64,000 bases of DNA. It comes from JAUIAI01 sp041396585 (GTDB taxonomy: Bacteria; Pseudomonadota; Gammaproteobacteria; Burkholderiales; Burkholderiaceae_E). Shown here in pieces: positions 8,456-15,586 of the stretch. Position 1 is the stretch's first letter, and each line of letters begins with the position of its first letter. The stretch covers positions 124,001-188,000 of the forward strand of contig JAWKYG010000007.1 in NCBI GenBank assembly GCA_041396585.1, written 5' to 3'. Below the pieces are notes generated by a model. The model had not been told where the DNA came from and made no database searches. It saw only the letters and a program-made list of their open reading frames with translations. Position numbers and translations under genes: made by a program.

Positions 8456-9283
8456 TCAGCCGCTGGCGTACTCGCGGCCCGACGACTTTGGCTTCATATC
8501 GGCCTGCCCGGTCTGATCGACGACACCGGCTTCGCGCAGCAGCTCGCGGATCGCCCCGGCCATCAGCCCGGCGCGCGCCCCGGCACCAATCGTGCGGCGC
8601 CAGCTACCCCTCTGATCGAGCAGATAGACCGGCGCCGAGTGTGACCAGGCCGGCTGGGCTGAGCCCTGCGCCGCACCGGTGTGCAACGCATAGGCACCGA
8701 AATTCACCGCCAGGGCGCGCGCATCCTTCGACGGCCCGGTCAGACCGATGAACCCAGGGTCGAAGCTGTGGACATATCTGGCCATCGCCGCCGGTGTGTC
8801 GTGCTCGCCATCGAAGGTGATCATCAGGAACGACAGCCGGTCGCGAACGTCGGCAAGTTCCCTGGCTGCCAGGGAAAGTTCGAACATCGTGCTGCCACAG
8901 ACGTCGGGGCAGCGGGTGTAGCCGAAGAACAGGGCGACGACGCGACCACGGAAATCGTCCAGCGAACGACGCTCGCCGCCCGAATCGGTGAAGACGATGT
9001 CCGGCCTGGCAGCGGCGGGCATATCGACCCGGGCGACCGATGGCGCCGGCAAGGGGGGCGGCAAGGGTTCGCCGACGCCCCCCGGGACCAGGGCCGCGAC
9101 ACCGGGCTGTGCCGCGGCGGCTGGTGCGATCGGTGCGATCGGTGCGATCGGTGCGATCGGTGCGATCGGCGGGGCGAGGCGGGCGTCGGGCAAGTCCGCG
9201 CGACAGCCGGCAATGAGCAACGAAAGCACGGCCAGCACGCAAAGCGTCCGCTTGCCGGGACGGTGGGAAGACGTTCGGCACAT
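8456..9283 (-). CDS. SCO1/SenC family copper-chaperone lipoprotein
   Basis: Sco proteins deliver copper or maintain thiols for copper enzymes such as cytochrome oxidase, outside the cytoplasmic membrane. From the ATG at 9281-9283 the protein has 275 residues: a signal peptide ending in a lipobox (LLIAGC, Cys27), a proline/alanine-rich linker, and a thioredoxin-fold domain. The copper site is intact: Cys125 and Cys129 in TRCPDVC and His215 in WSHSAPVY. The linker contains a perfect 9-bp tandem repeat. An upstream in-frame start (9328) would put 15 extra residues before the signal peptide. Directly upstream, 83 bp away, is a copper-radical oxidase gene on the same strand, which suggests this chaperone serves that enzyme. 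Confidence 0.9.
   Translation of the reverse strand: MCRTSSHRPGKRTLCVLAVLSLLIAGCRADLPDARLAPPIAPIAPIAPIAPIAPAAAAQPGVAALVPGGVGEPLPPPLPAPSVARVDMPAAARPDIVFTDSGGERRSLDDFRGRVVALFFGYTRCPDVCGSTMFELSLAARELADVRDRLSFLMITFDGEHDTPAAMARYVHSFDPGFIGLTGPSKDARALAVNFGAYALHTGAAQGSAQPAWSHSAPVYLLDQRGSWRRTIGAGARAGLMAGAIRELLREAGVVDQTGQADMKPKSSGREYASG
9123..9167. repeat. five perfect tandem copies of a 9-bp unit inside the Sco gene
   Basis: The unit ggtgcgatc is repeated five times without mismatch. On the minus strand it encodes an Ala-Pro-Ile repeat between the lipid anchor and the Sco domain. Because the unit is 9 bp, copy-number change alters tether length by three residues without shifting frame. Confidence 0.97.
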
Positions 9284-9332
9284 CGGATTCGAAGCCTCGT
9301 GTGCGGCAGGGAGCTGACGGCCGGTCAACTGG

Positions 9333-9360
9333 TACCGCGCCGGACGACTCCGGCGCGGTA
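9333..9360 (-). terminator. 12-bp perfect stem-loop between the oxidase gene and the Sco gene
   Basis: An uninterrupted 12-bp inverted repeat (9333-9344 with 9349-9360, 4-base loop) starts 5 bp after the stop codon of the oxidase gene. There is no U-tract after it, so it may attenuate rather than terminate, or protect the 3' end of the oxidase message. The Sco gene starts about 50 bp further on. Confidence 0.45.
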
Positions 9361-9365
9361 GATCA

Positions 9366-11198
9366 TCAGGTCGGGTTGCCAGCCAGACCGATGATCACGC
9401 CCCGGGAAGGAATCCCCTCGGCATCCAGCACGACCACCATATAAAAGCCGGGCGGGCTTATCGCCCCGTTCTCCGGCATCTCCACCTCCAGCATAAAATC
9501 GTCTTGCGTGAACGTCAGGGGCACCCGGCGCTGACCCGGGTTGTTGGCATGAGTGACGTTACCCAGCCCCAGGATCGCAACCTCGGAGATCTGCTCGTTG
9601 CGATCGAGTTGCAGCTTCAGGCTCGAGCCGTAAGTCAACTGCCGGCTGGACAGGCTGAGGATCGTCGGCCGCACGGCCAGTCGAACCGAGCCGTTGTCGC
9701 GCTCGAACAGATAGGGCGGATAAAAGATCTCCGCGTCGAGGTTCGAGACCGGGCCGGGCACCCCGCCACCGCCGGTGAACACCGCGCCACTTGGCAGCAG
9801 CAGGCTGGTGCTGTGGTAGACGCGAACGCGGGCTGCGCCGCTCATCTCGTCCCAGACATTTCGTGCCGGATCCCAGATCTCGGCCTGCTTCACCGCAGTG
9901 GTGCCGCCATAGTTGGCGATCCGGGTTCCACCGTTGGCCAGGACACGCCCGTTGGGCAGCACGGTGACGTTATGCCATTGACGCGCATGGGTCATCGAGG
10001 TCTTCTCGACAATCGTCGGGATCGAGCCGTCACCGATGTCGAACAGGGTGGCGCGAGCACTGGAGGTCGTGCGATGGTCGTAGGCGAAGTCCGTCTCGCT
10101 GTTGGCCCCGTTGGTATAGCCGTTGCCGCCGGTTTGAAGAATTTTTCCCGGCGCGAACATCACTGCGCTGCTGGTCGGACCGATGTTGGGCAGCGTCGTC
10201 TCACTGATTCCCGGGTGAAAGGTGCCCAGGACCTCGATGCTGCCCTGGCCGCCGTTCGCATTCGGATCCAGGCGCCAGTAGTTGTCACTGCTCAGCCCGA
10301 ACACATTGCCGTCCCGCGCCACCCAGGCGCGGGGGTAGAAGTAGCGGTTCAGGTCCGGGCCGAATGCCCCTCGGCTGGTGGCCCCCTGTAGCAACTGCCA
10401 ACCACTGCCCTCGACATAGACCTCGGGAGTCATTGCCACGCCGTCGGTGACATCGATGGCCAGGCCATCGTCATACCAGTCCGGGTTCTTGTAGGCGCTG
10501 CCGTTGTAATAGTCGCCCCCACCGAGGATGATCGGGCGGCCATCGGCCAGGGACAGCACCGTGCTGTACCACCGCTCGGACGAGAATTGCGGGTTCTTGA
10601 CCACGCTTTGATTCGTGACATCGAGCAGCACGCTGTCCAGCGTGGAGTTGCCGCCGGTGACCAGCAGCTTGCCCGAGGACATTAAGGTCGCGCCCGAACA
10701 GAAGCTGTCCACATTGTTCGCATTGAGAACGGTGGAATGCGAGCCGGCGCCGAACCCGGCCAGCGGATCCCAGACGTCGAACAGCCGGGCCGCCTGGGCG
10801 AGCGTGTCGCCAAGCGGGGTGCCGAATGTCGCAACCTTGCCGTTCGGGAGCATCGCTGCATGGATCGCCACCAGCGGCCAGTCCACTGGTGCGCTCCACA
10901 TGCCCTTGGTGTCCGCATCGGGGGTCGGGCTCAGGCCGGTCAACCAGGGCTCCGGCGAGTTGTCGACGGTGATCGCCAGCGCCTTGTTGTTGATCTCGGG
11001 CGCGGGAGGCGCAGGCGGAGTCGGATTCGGGCTTGATGGTGCCGGATCAACCGCCGGTGCCGGGCCGGTCACGGTGTCCTGCCCCCCGCCACCGGCCAGG
11101 GCCGCGCCCGCCAGGGGGTCCTGCCCCCCGCCGGCACTACATGCCGCGATCGCCATTGCAAGCACCGTCGGAATCAACAATCGGTCCGCTCTACGCAT
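9366..11198 (-). CDS. copper radical oxidase (galactose/glyoxal oxidase family, AA5-like) lipoprotein
   Basis: This 610-residue exported protein has an N-terminal signal with lipobox ending at Cys20, a proline-rich linker (about 45-68), kelch-type beta-propeller repeats (GKLLVTGGN, GRPIILGGG, GKILQTGGN, GRVLANGGT), and a C-terminal Ig-like domain of the DUF1929 type. The full active-site set of galactose oxidase is recognisable by local context: Cys167 in DSFCSGA and Tyr211 in ERWYSTV (the thioether-linked cofactor pair), Tyr461-His462 in RVYHSTSLLLP, and His550 in GNVTHANNPGQRRVPLT. It should therefore oxidise an alcohol or aldehyde with O2, releasing H2O2, at the cell envelope. The substrate is not predictable. 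A Sco-type copper chaperone gene follows on the same strand. Confidence 0.88.
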   Translation of the reverse strand: MRRADRLLIPTVLAMAIAACSAGGGQDPLAGAALAGGGGQDTVTGPAPAVDPAPSSPNPTPPAPPAPEINNKALAITVDNSPEPWLTGLSPTPDADTKGMWSAPVDWPLVAIHAAMLPNGKVATFGTPLGDTLAQAARLFDVWDPLAGFGAGSHSTVLNANNVDSFCSGATLMSSGKLLVTGGNSTLDSVLLDVTNQSVVKNPQFSSERWYSTVLSLADGRPIILGGGDYYNGSAYKNPDWYDDGLAIDVTDGVAMTPEVYVEGSGWQLLQGATSRGAFGPDLNRYFYPRAWVARDGNVFGLSSDNYWRLDPNANGGQGSIEVLGTFHPGISETTLPNIGPTSSAVMFAPGKILQTGGNGYTNGANSETDFAYDHRTTSSARATLFDIGDGSIPTIVEKTSMTHARQWHNVTVLPNGRVLANGGTRIANYGGTTAVKQAEIWDPARNVWDEMSGAARVRVYHSTSLLLPSGAVFTGGGGVPGPVSNLDAEIFYPPYLFERDNGSVRLAVRPTILSLSSRQLTYGSSLKLQLDRNEQISEVAILGLGNVTHANNPGQRRVPLTFTQDDFMLEVEMPENGAISPPGFYMVVVLDAEGIPSRGVIIGLAGNPT

Positions 11199-11519
11199 CT
11201 CAGCCCTAAACGTCTTGGAGTCGTCGGGACGCCTGACTCCAGAAAGGAGGAACCGGGCGGTCGCGGCAGGACGTTCGGCCCTGCCCGATCAGGCCGCCTT
11301 CATCGGGCGCCTGATTGGACAGCAGCGTAGAACCATGAAACTTTCATCGCAGTGAACAAGCTCACGGGCTAGCCTGGAGATTCCGGGCGTTGCGTGAAAC
11401 AGGTCCGCTTCGGCAGCGATTATCAAGCGTTTGTGGCAAAATCCCATTGCTTCGCAGCATGAGTGGTCTGCCTGCGAAGATCGACGGTGTCCGGGGCCAA
11501 GGCCCTGCAGGCGCCGATC
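11199..11519. other. 321-bp gap between the oxidase gene and tRNA-Val
   Basis: No coding gene is supported here. It must hold the promoter of the minus-strand oxidase gene and that of the plus-strand tRNA. The only structure I see is a spaced 6-bp inverted repeat (11217-11222 with 11235-11240) about 20-40 bp upstream of the oxidase start. No clear -35/-10 pair was found. Confidence 0.5.
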
Positions 11520-11594
11520 GGGCGGTTAGCTCAGTGGTAGAGCACTGTCTTCACACGGCAGGGGTCACTGGTTCGAACCCAGTACCGCCCACCA
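11520..11594 (+). tRNA. tRNA-Val, anticodon CAC
   Basis: The 75-nt sequence folds as a cloverleaf: 7-bp acceptor stem GGGCGGT with ACCGCCC, a D arm containing TTAGCTCAGTGGTAGAGC, anticodon stem CTGTC/GGCAG enclosing loop TTCACAC (anticodon CAC, reading GTG), a T arm with GGTTCGAACC, and an encoded 3' CCA. It stands alone between two minus-strand genes. Confidence 0.96.
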
Positions 11595-11663
11595 AATCCC
11601 GCACACGACGCGGCTCCTGAGCCTGCCTTCTTCGGCAAACCGGCACGATGTCGGCGAAGGTCG

Positions 11664-13100
11664 TCAGATCGTCTGTCTGGCGCCGCCGGAACGTGCCATC
11701 AGCGGAAATTCGACCGTGACCCTGAGCCCGGGCGCAGTGTCGGCCATCGTGGGCGCCCCCCCTCCCATCCGCTCGAGGGCGCGACTGACGATCGCCAGAC
11801 CCAGTCCCGAGCCGTCGACGGGATCCTTTCCCAGCGGATCATGCAGGCGCGTAAAGCGCTCGAGCATGTGATCGCGCTCGGCGGGAGGAATACCGGGGCC
11901 CTGGTCAGCGACAGTCAGCCGCACACCGACATCGGATGAGCGAACGAGCGCGATCTCGATCACAGAACGCTCTGGCGAGTACTTGATCGCGTTATCCACG
12001 AGATTGTCGAAAACGGCCGCGATCGCATCGGCATCCTGGCGACAGGTCACCGCATCCGGCATATCCGCAATGATGTCGATCGCGCGCCTGGCGGCCAGCG
12101 GCTCGATCTGAATCACCCGCTGACGCAGGAACTCGGCCAGATCGAACTCCCGAACCACCGCCGAGGCGTCGAACTCGCGATCCAACATGGCCATACGCAA
12201 CAGTTGCTGGACCAGTCGATCCGCCCTGGCCAGCCCGTGATCGAGATCCGTCAGCGCCTGGCCGGCACGATCGGCATCCGCTGCCCTATGCAGCAACGAC
12301 GCATTGACGCGTACGATGGCCAGCGGCGTCTTGAGTTCGTGCGCCACGTCGGCCACCAGCTCGCGCTCGCGCGCCAGGCGCGTGCTCAATCGGGCCATCA
12401 GCGCATTGACCGCGGCCACCATCGGATCCAGATCGCGGGCAACGACCCCGATGAGTGGCTCGAGCGAACCGCTGTCCACGCGGGCGCGGATCTGTTCCGC
12501 GGCGGCACGCAGTGGCCGCAGGCCGATCCGTACCATCAGCCAGACAGGCAGCATCAGCAGCGGCAAGCTGATCAACACAGGAAGGAAGAACGCGGGCGCC
12601 TGCGGCCATTGAATGCTCGCGCGATCCTGCGCCCCGATCCAGAGTCTTAGCTCGATCCCCGCCTGGCGATCTCCTGCCTGATACACCCACCAGCCAACAG
12701 GCAGATCCGCGCCGGTGTGCAGGCCATCCCGGGCGGCATCCCAGGCAGCAACCTCGGTGGCCCCGTCCGGCGGCCCGGTCACCGTCTGGCCGGCAATGCG
12801 CAGCTCGATCGCGAAGCGCTGCTCACCTGGCAAATCACCCTCGGAGGGTATTCGCTCGATGCGTTGAACCTCCCGCACGACCGCCGCCAGCGACTCCGGC
12901 CGGTCCGACAAGGCGCGTGCCACGACCAACACCTGACGGGCATAGGCGTCCATCTCGGCGGCGAGTCCGGCGCGCCCGGCGCGCAGCGCGCTGTCGAGCG
13001 ACCAAAGCAGCAGCCCTGCCCAAAGGACGGAGGCCGTGCCTACGAATACCAGCACCAGCCGGGTCGACAGCGACATGCGCGCCCAGCGTTGCCCGATCAT
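11664..13100 (-). CDS. two-component sensor histidine kinase
   Basis: This is an inner-membrane sensor of 478 residues. It has a transmembrane helix near 12-34, a periplasmic region of about 130 residues, a second helix near 170-192, a HAMP region, a HisKA domain with the phospho-acceptor His254 in DVAHELKTPLA, and an HATPase domain with DNLVDNAIKYS, DQGPGIPP and GSGLGLAIV. The architecture is that of the QseC/TctE group. Its start overlaps the stop of the response regulator gene by 4 bp, so the two are translationally coupled. The signal sensed is unknown. Confidence 0.93.
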   Translation of the reverse strand: MIGQRWARMSLSTRLVLVFVGTASVLWAGLLLWSLDSALRAGRAGLAAEMDAYARQVLVVARALSDRPESLAAVVREVQRIERIPSEGDLPGEQRFAIELRIAGQTVTGPPDGATEVAAWDAARDGLHTGADLPVGWWVYQAGDRQAGIELRLWIGAQDRASIQWPQAPAFFLPVLISLPLLMLPVWLMVRIGLRPLRAAAEQIRARVDSGSLEPLIGVVARDLDPMVAAVNALMARLSTRLARERELVADVAHELKTPLAIVRVNASLLHRAADADRAGQALTDLDHGLARADRLVQQLLRMAMLDREFDASAVVREFDLAEFLRQRVIQIEPLAARRAIDIIADMPDAVTCRQDADAIAAVFDNLVDNAIKYSPERSVIEIALVRSSDVGVRLTVADQGPGIPPAERDHMLERFTRLHDPLGKDPVDGSGLGLAIVSRALERMGGGAPTMADTAPGLRVTVEFPLMARSGGARQTI

Positions 13101-13768
13101 CGTGGGAGTACGGGCGGATCATCGATCACGTAACCCACGCCCCGAACCGTGCGCACGATGCCGGCACCGACCTTGCGGCGAAGATTCGACATGTGCACAT
13201 CGAGCGATTGGCCATCACTTTCGGGCATGGCCGCGGCTTCCAGCTGGCGCCGCGTGCGCACCCGGTTGCGATTGCGCAGCAGGTCGCGCAGCAAGCCGAA
13301 TTCTGTGGGTGACAGGGAAACCTGGCGATCATCGACGAAGGTCAGCATACGCGCTTCATCCAGACGTACCCCCGCCACCTGGAGCATGTCGTTCGAGCCG
13401 CCATCGTGCTGCCCGCGGCGCATTACCGCGCGCAAGCGCGCGCCCAGTTCCTCGACGTCGAAGGGCTTGACGAGGTAGTCGTCGGCGCCCGCGTCGAGAC
13501 CGTCGAGCCGATCGTCGAGCCGGCCGCGCGCGGTGATCACGACGACGGCAACCGAGTCTTCGCGGGCGCGCAGCCTGCGCAGCAACGCCATGCCGTCGCC
13601 ATCGGGCAGCCCCAGATCCAGAACCACCGCATCGAAGGTTTCATCGGCCAGCGTCAGCTCGGCATCGCGCGCCATACGCACCCAGATCACGCGGTGCCCG
13701 GCATCGCCCAGCCAGGTGGCGATCGCGCGCCCGAGCAACAAGTCGTCTTCAACCAGGCAGATTCTCAT
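13097..13768 (-). CDS. OmpR-family response regulator (QseB-like)
   Basis: This is the DNA-binding partner of the adjacent kinase. From the ATG at 13766-13768 (MRICLVEDDLLLGRAI) it has 223 residues: a receiver domain with phospho-acceptor Asp51 and the conserved lysine in DDYLVKPFD, then a winged-helix trans_reg_C domain ending VRTVRGVGYVI. The in-frame start 39 bp upstream would add an unconserved leader. It is divergent from an outer-membrane protein gene whose upstream region carries a QseB/PmrA-like box, making that gene a candidate target. Confidence 0.94.
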   Translation of the reverse strand: MRICLVEDDLLLGRAIATWLGDAGHRVIWVRMARDAELTLADETFDAVVLDLGLPDGDGMALLRRLRAREDSVAVVVITARGRLDDRLDGLDAGADDYLVKPFDVEELGARLRAVMRRGQHDGGSNDMLQVAGVRLDEARMLTFVDDRQVSLSPTEFGLLRDLLRNRNRVRTRRQLEAAAMPESDGQSLDVHMSNLRRKVGAGIVRTVRGVGYVIDDPPVLPR

Positions 13769-13898
13769 GGATGCGATCGTGCCACTCCAAGCTAAAGAAC
13801 GGCTCAATGCGTTGTGCGCAATACGCGTGCCGGCGCCGTTGTTTCACGCGCAGGCGCCAAGCGGGTGGCATGCTGCCGGGCCGGCTTCTTTGGTCAGT

Positions 13899-13915
13899 CT
13901 TAAGCTTGCCTTGAA
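13899..13915 (+). promoter_or_regulatory. candidate QseB/PmrA-type direct-repeat box
   Basis: CTTAAG at 13899-13904 and CTTGAA at 13910-13915 are separated by 5 bp, giving the 11-bp half-site spacing used by OmpR-family regulators of the QseB/PmrA group; the second half has mismatches. It lies about 60 bp upstream of the outer-membrane gene and in the divergent region shared with the response regulator gene. The assignment is by resemblance only. Confidence 0.42.
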
Positions 13916-13975
13916 CCAATACTGAGCTTGGGTGGCGACCATGGCGGTGTTTTCAAACCACCATTGAGGCCCCAC

Positions 13976-14564
13976 ATGAAACACCCGATTCGGACGCTTT
14001 CCCTGGCTCTTCTGGCCGGCTCCCTGAGCATCGCCCCCGCCCGCGCGGCGCAGGGCCTGCACATCGGCCCGTTCATCGATCTCTCTGCTGGCAGCGCCAG
14101 CGCGCAGTTCGGGGACATCGGCCTGTCCTCCCCGCAAGCTCGGAACAGTCGGCCGCGGGCTTCAAGATCGGCGCCGGCTACTGGTTCGACGAACATTGGG
14201 GATTCATGTTCACGGCATGCGATCGGCAACCATCGAGCGCGGCTACACGGCCGGCACCTACAGGGCCGATGTCGAATCCTATGGGATGAGCGTGCTTGGA
14301 CGGCTGCCGATCAACGACCGCTGGACCTTCGTGGGCAAGGTGACGCTCGATCGGGTGCGCGCCACCGAGCGCAAGCCCACCGCCGGTGTGGCCGGATTCG
14401 AGAAATTGAGCGGCAGCGCCACGAACCTGGTCGTCCCGGGCCTCGAAATCCACTACCGCCTCACCGACTCGCTGGGCTTGTTCCTTGAAACCGAGGGACG
14501 CGGCAATGCCGGCAAGGAGCTTTCCATAGGCTACGTCGGACTCGGATTGCGCTATTCGTTCTGA
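13976..14564 (+). pseudogene. outer-membrane beta-barrel protein, frameshifted
   Basis: The reading frame starts MKHPIRTLSLALLAGS with a clear Sec signal peptide ending ARA-AQG, then changes frame twice. Barrel-like sequence continues in a second frame (SEQSAAGFKIGAGYWFDEHW, near 14140-14200) and a third (GYTAGTYRADVESYGMSVLG onward), and ends in a C-terminal Phe (GLGLRYSF) as outer-membrane barrels do. The joins lie near 14130-14140 and 14205-14215, and each is explained by one missing base. The rebuilt protein would be about 196 residues, of OmpA/OmpW-like size. It is either a sequencing artefact or a recently broken gene. The divergent two-component pair may control it. Confidence 0.75.
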
Positions 14565-14740
14565 CGCCCGTTTGACGGCACCGGGTTCGTGGCATCGAAT
14601 AGTGAACTCTGAATTCCGAATGTGGCAGAATGAGGCTGAGCCAGCCGCAGATCGCGCTGGCTTGCAGCCCTCTCCGGCGGCCGTGTCTGGTCTGGTCCGC
14701 CGGCGACCGGCCCTCTCCGAATTCCGCTCGCCTGGCCGCC

Positions 14741-15415
14741 ATGAAACTCTTGTCCGCGCAACCGACATTGGCCGAACGTGTCCACCGGGCGATTCTGACC
14801 GAAATCGCCGAAGGCAGACTCGCCTCGGGGGAGCGGATCGTGCAGGAGCGCCTGGCGGCCGAACTCGGCGTGTCTCGCCAACCCGTTCAACAGGCACTGG
14901 CCTTGTTGAAGAACCAGCGCATCTTGCTGGAAGCGCCCGGCCGTGGCCTGCTGGTCGCACCGATCGACCTCGATCATGTCAGGCAGATGTCCGATCTGCG
15001 CGCCGTCATCGAGGGTTTGGCGGCCCGACGCTCGGCCGAACATGCCAGCGATGCCGCCCTCCGGCAAGGTCCGGCACTGATTCGCGCCGGCCGCCAGGCA
15101 GCCGGGCGCGGCCTGATCGGCGCGATGATCGCCGCAGATGTCGCCGTCCACAATGCGATCTACCAATGGTCGGGCAATGACCTGATCGCCCCTACGCTGG
15201 AAACCCACTGGACCATGATGCAGCGCGTGATGGGCGAGGTTCTCGCGCGCGATGAAACCCCGCACGACATCTGGGACCAGCACGAGGCACTGCTGGACGC
15301 GATCGCGGCCGGCGATGCTGATCGCGCCGATGCGCTCGCCCGCGAGCATATCCTGCAGGCGGCCCAGTTCATGTTGACCCGACTCGCAGGCGCGTCGGAC
15401 CCTTCGGGCCGCTGA
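14741..15415 (+). CDS. GntR-family transcriptional regulator (FadR/FCD subfamily)
   Basis: This is a 224-residue DNA-binding protein. The N-terminal winged helix (about residues 8-75) includes LAERVHRAILTEIAEGRLAS and ERLAAELGVSRQPVQQALAL, and is followed by an all-helical FCD ligand-binding domain with acidic and His residues (DVAVHNAIYQWS, WDQHEALLDAI, AREHI) placed as the metal-binding set of that domain. The ATG at 14741 was preferred to an upstream in-frame start (14630) whose leader is unconserved. It lies 171 bp upstream of the beta-oxidation and P450 genes on the same strand, so it probably controls them in response to a carboxylic acid ligand. Confidence 0.9.
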   Translation: MKLLSAQPTLAERVHRAILTEIAEGRLASGERIVQERLAAELGVSRQPVQQALALLKNQRILLEAPGRGLLVAPIDLDHVRQMSDLRAVIEGLAARRSAEHASDAALRQGPALIRAGRQAAGRGLIGAMIAADVAVHNAIYQWSGNDLIAPTLETHWTMMQRVMGEVLARDETPHDIWDQHEALLDAIAAGDADRADALAREHILQAAQFMLTRLAGASDPSGR

Positions 15416-15586
15416 CGGCACCGGCGAGCCGCCGCCGGATCACCGGCCCGGGGGAGCACGTGCGGCTTGCCCGCCCTCCAGGGGCCGGGCGGCGGGTTTC
15501 GTGGTCGTAGAATGTCGGTCTGATCCTGTACGGCGAGCTCGAGTCGACGAGCGGGCCGCCGACCCAAACGCGAGAGACACCTGCCC

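Noticed and set aside
7117..8751. 544-codon plus-strand frame opposite gltX
   Set aside because: Shadow of gltX; no family-like sequence.
9123..9167. Possible CRISPR-like repeat
   Set aside because: The units are contiguous 9-bp copies without spacers, inside a coding region.
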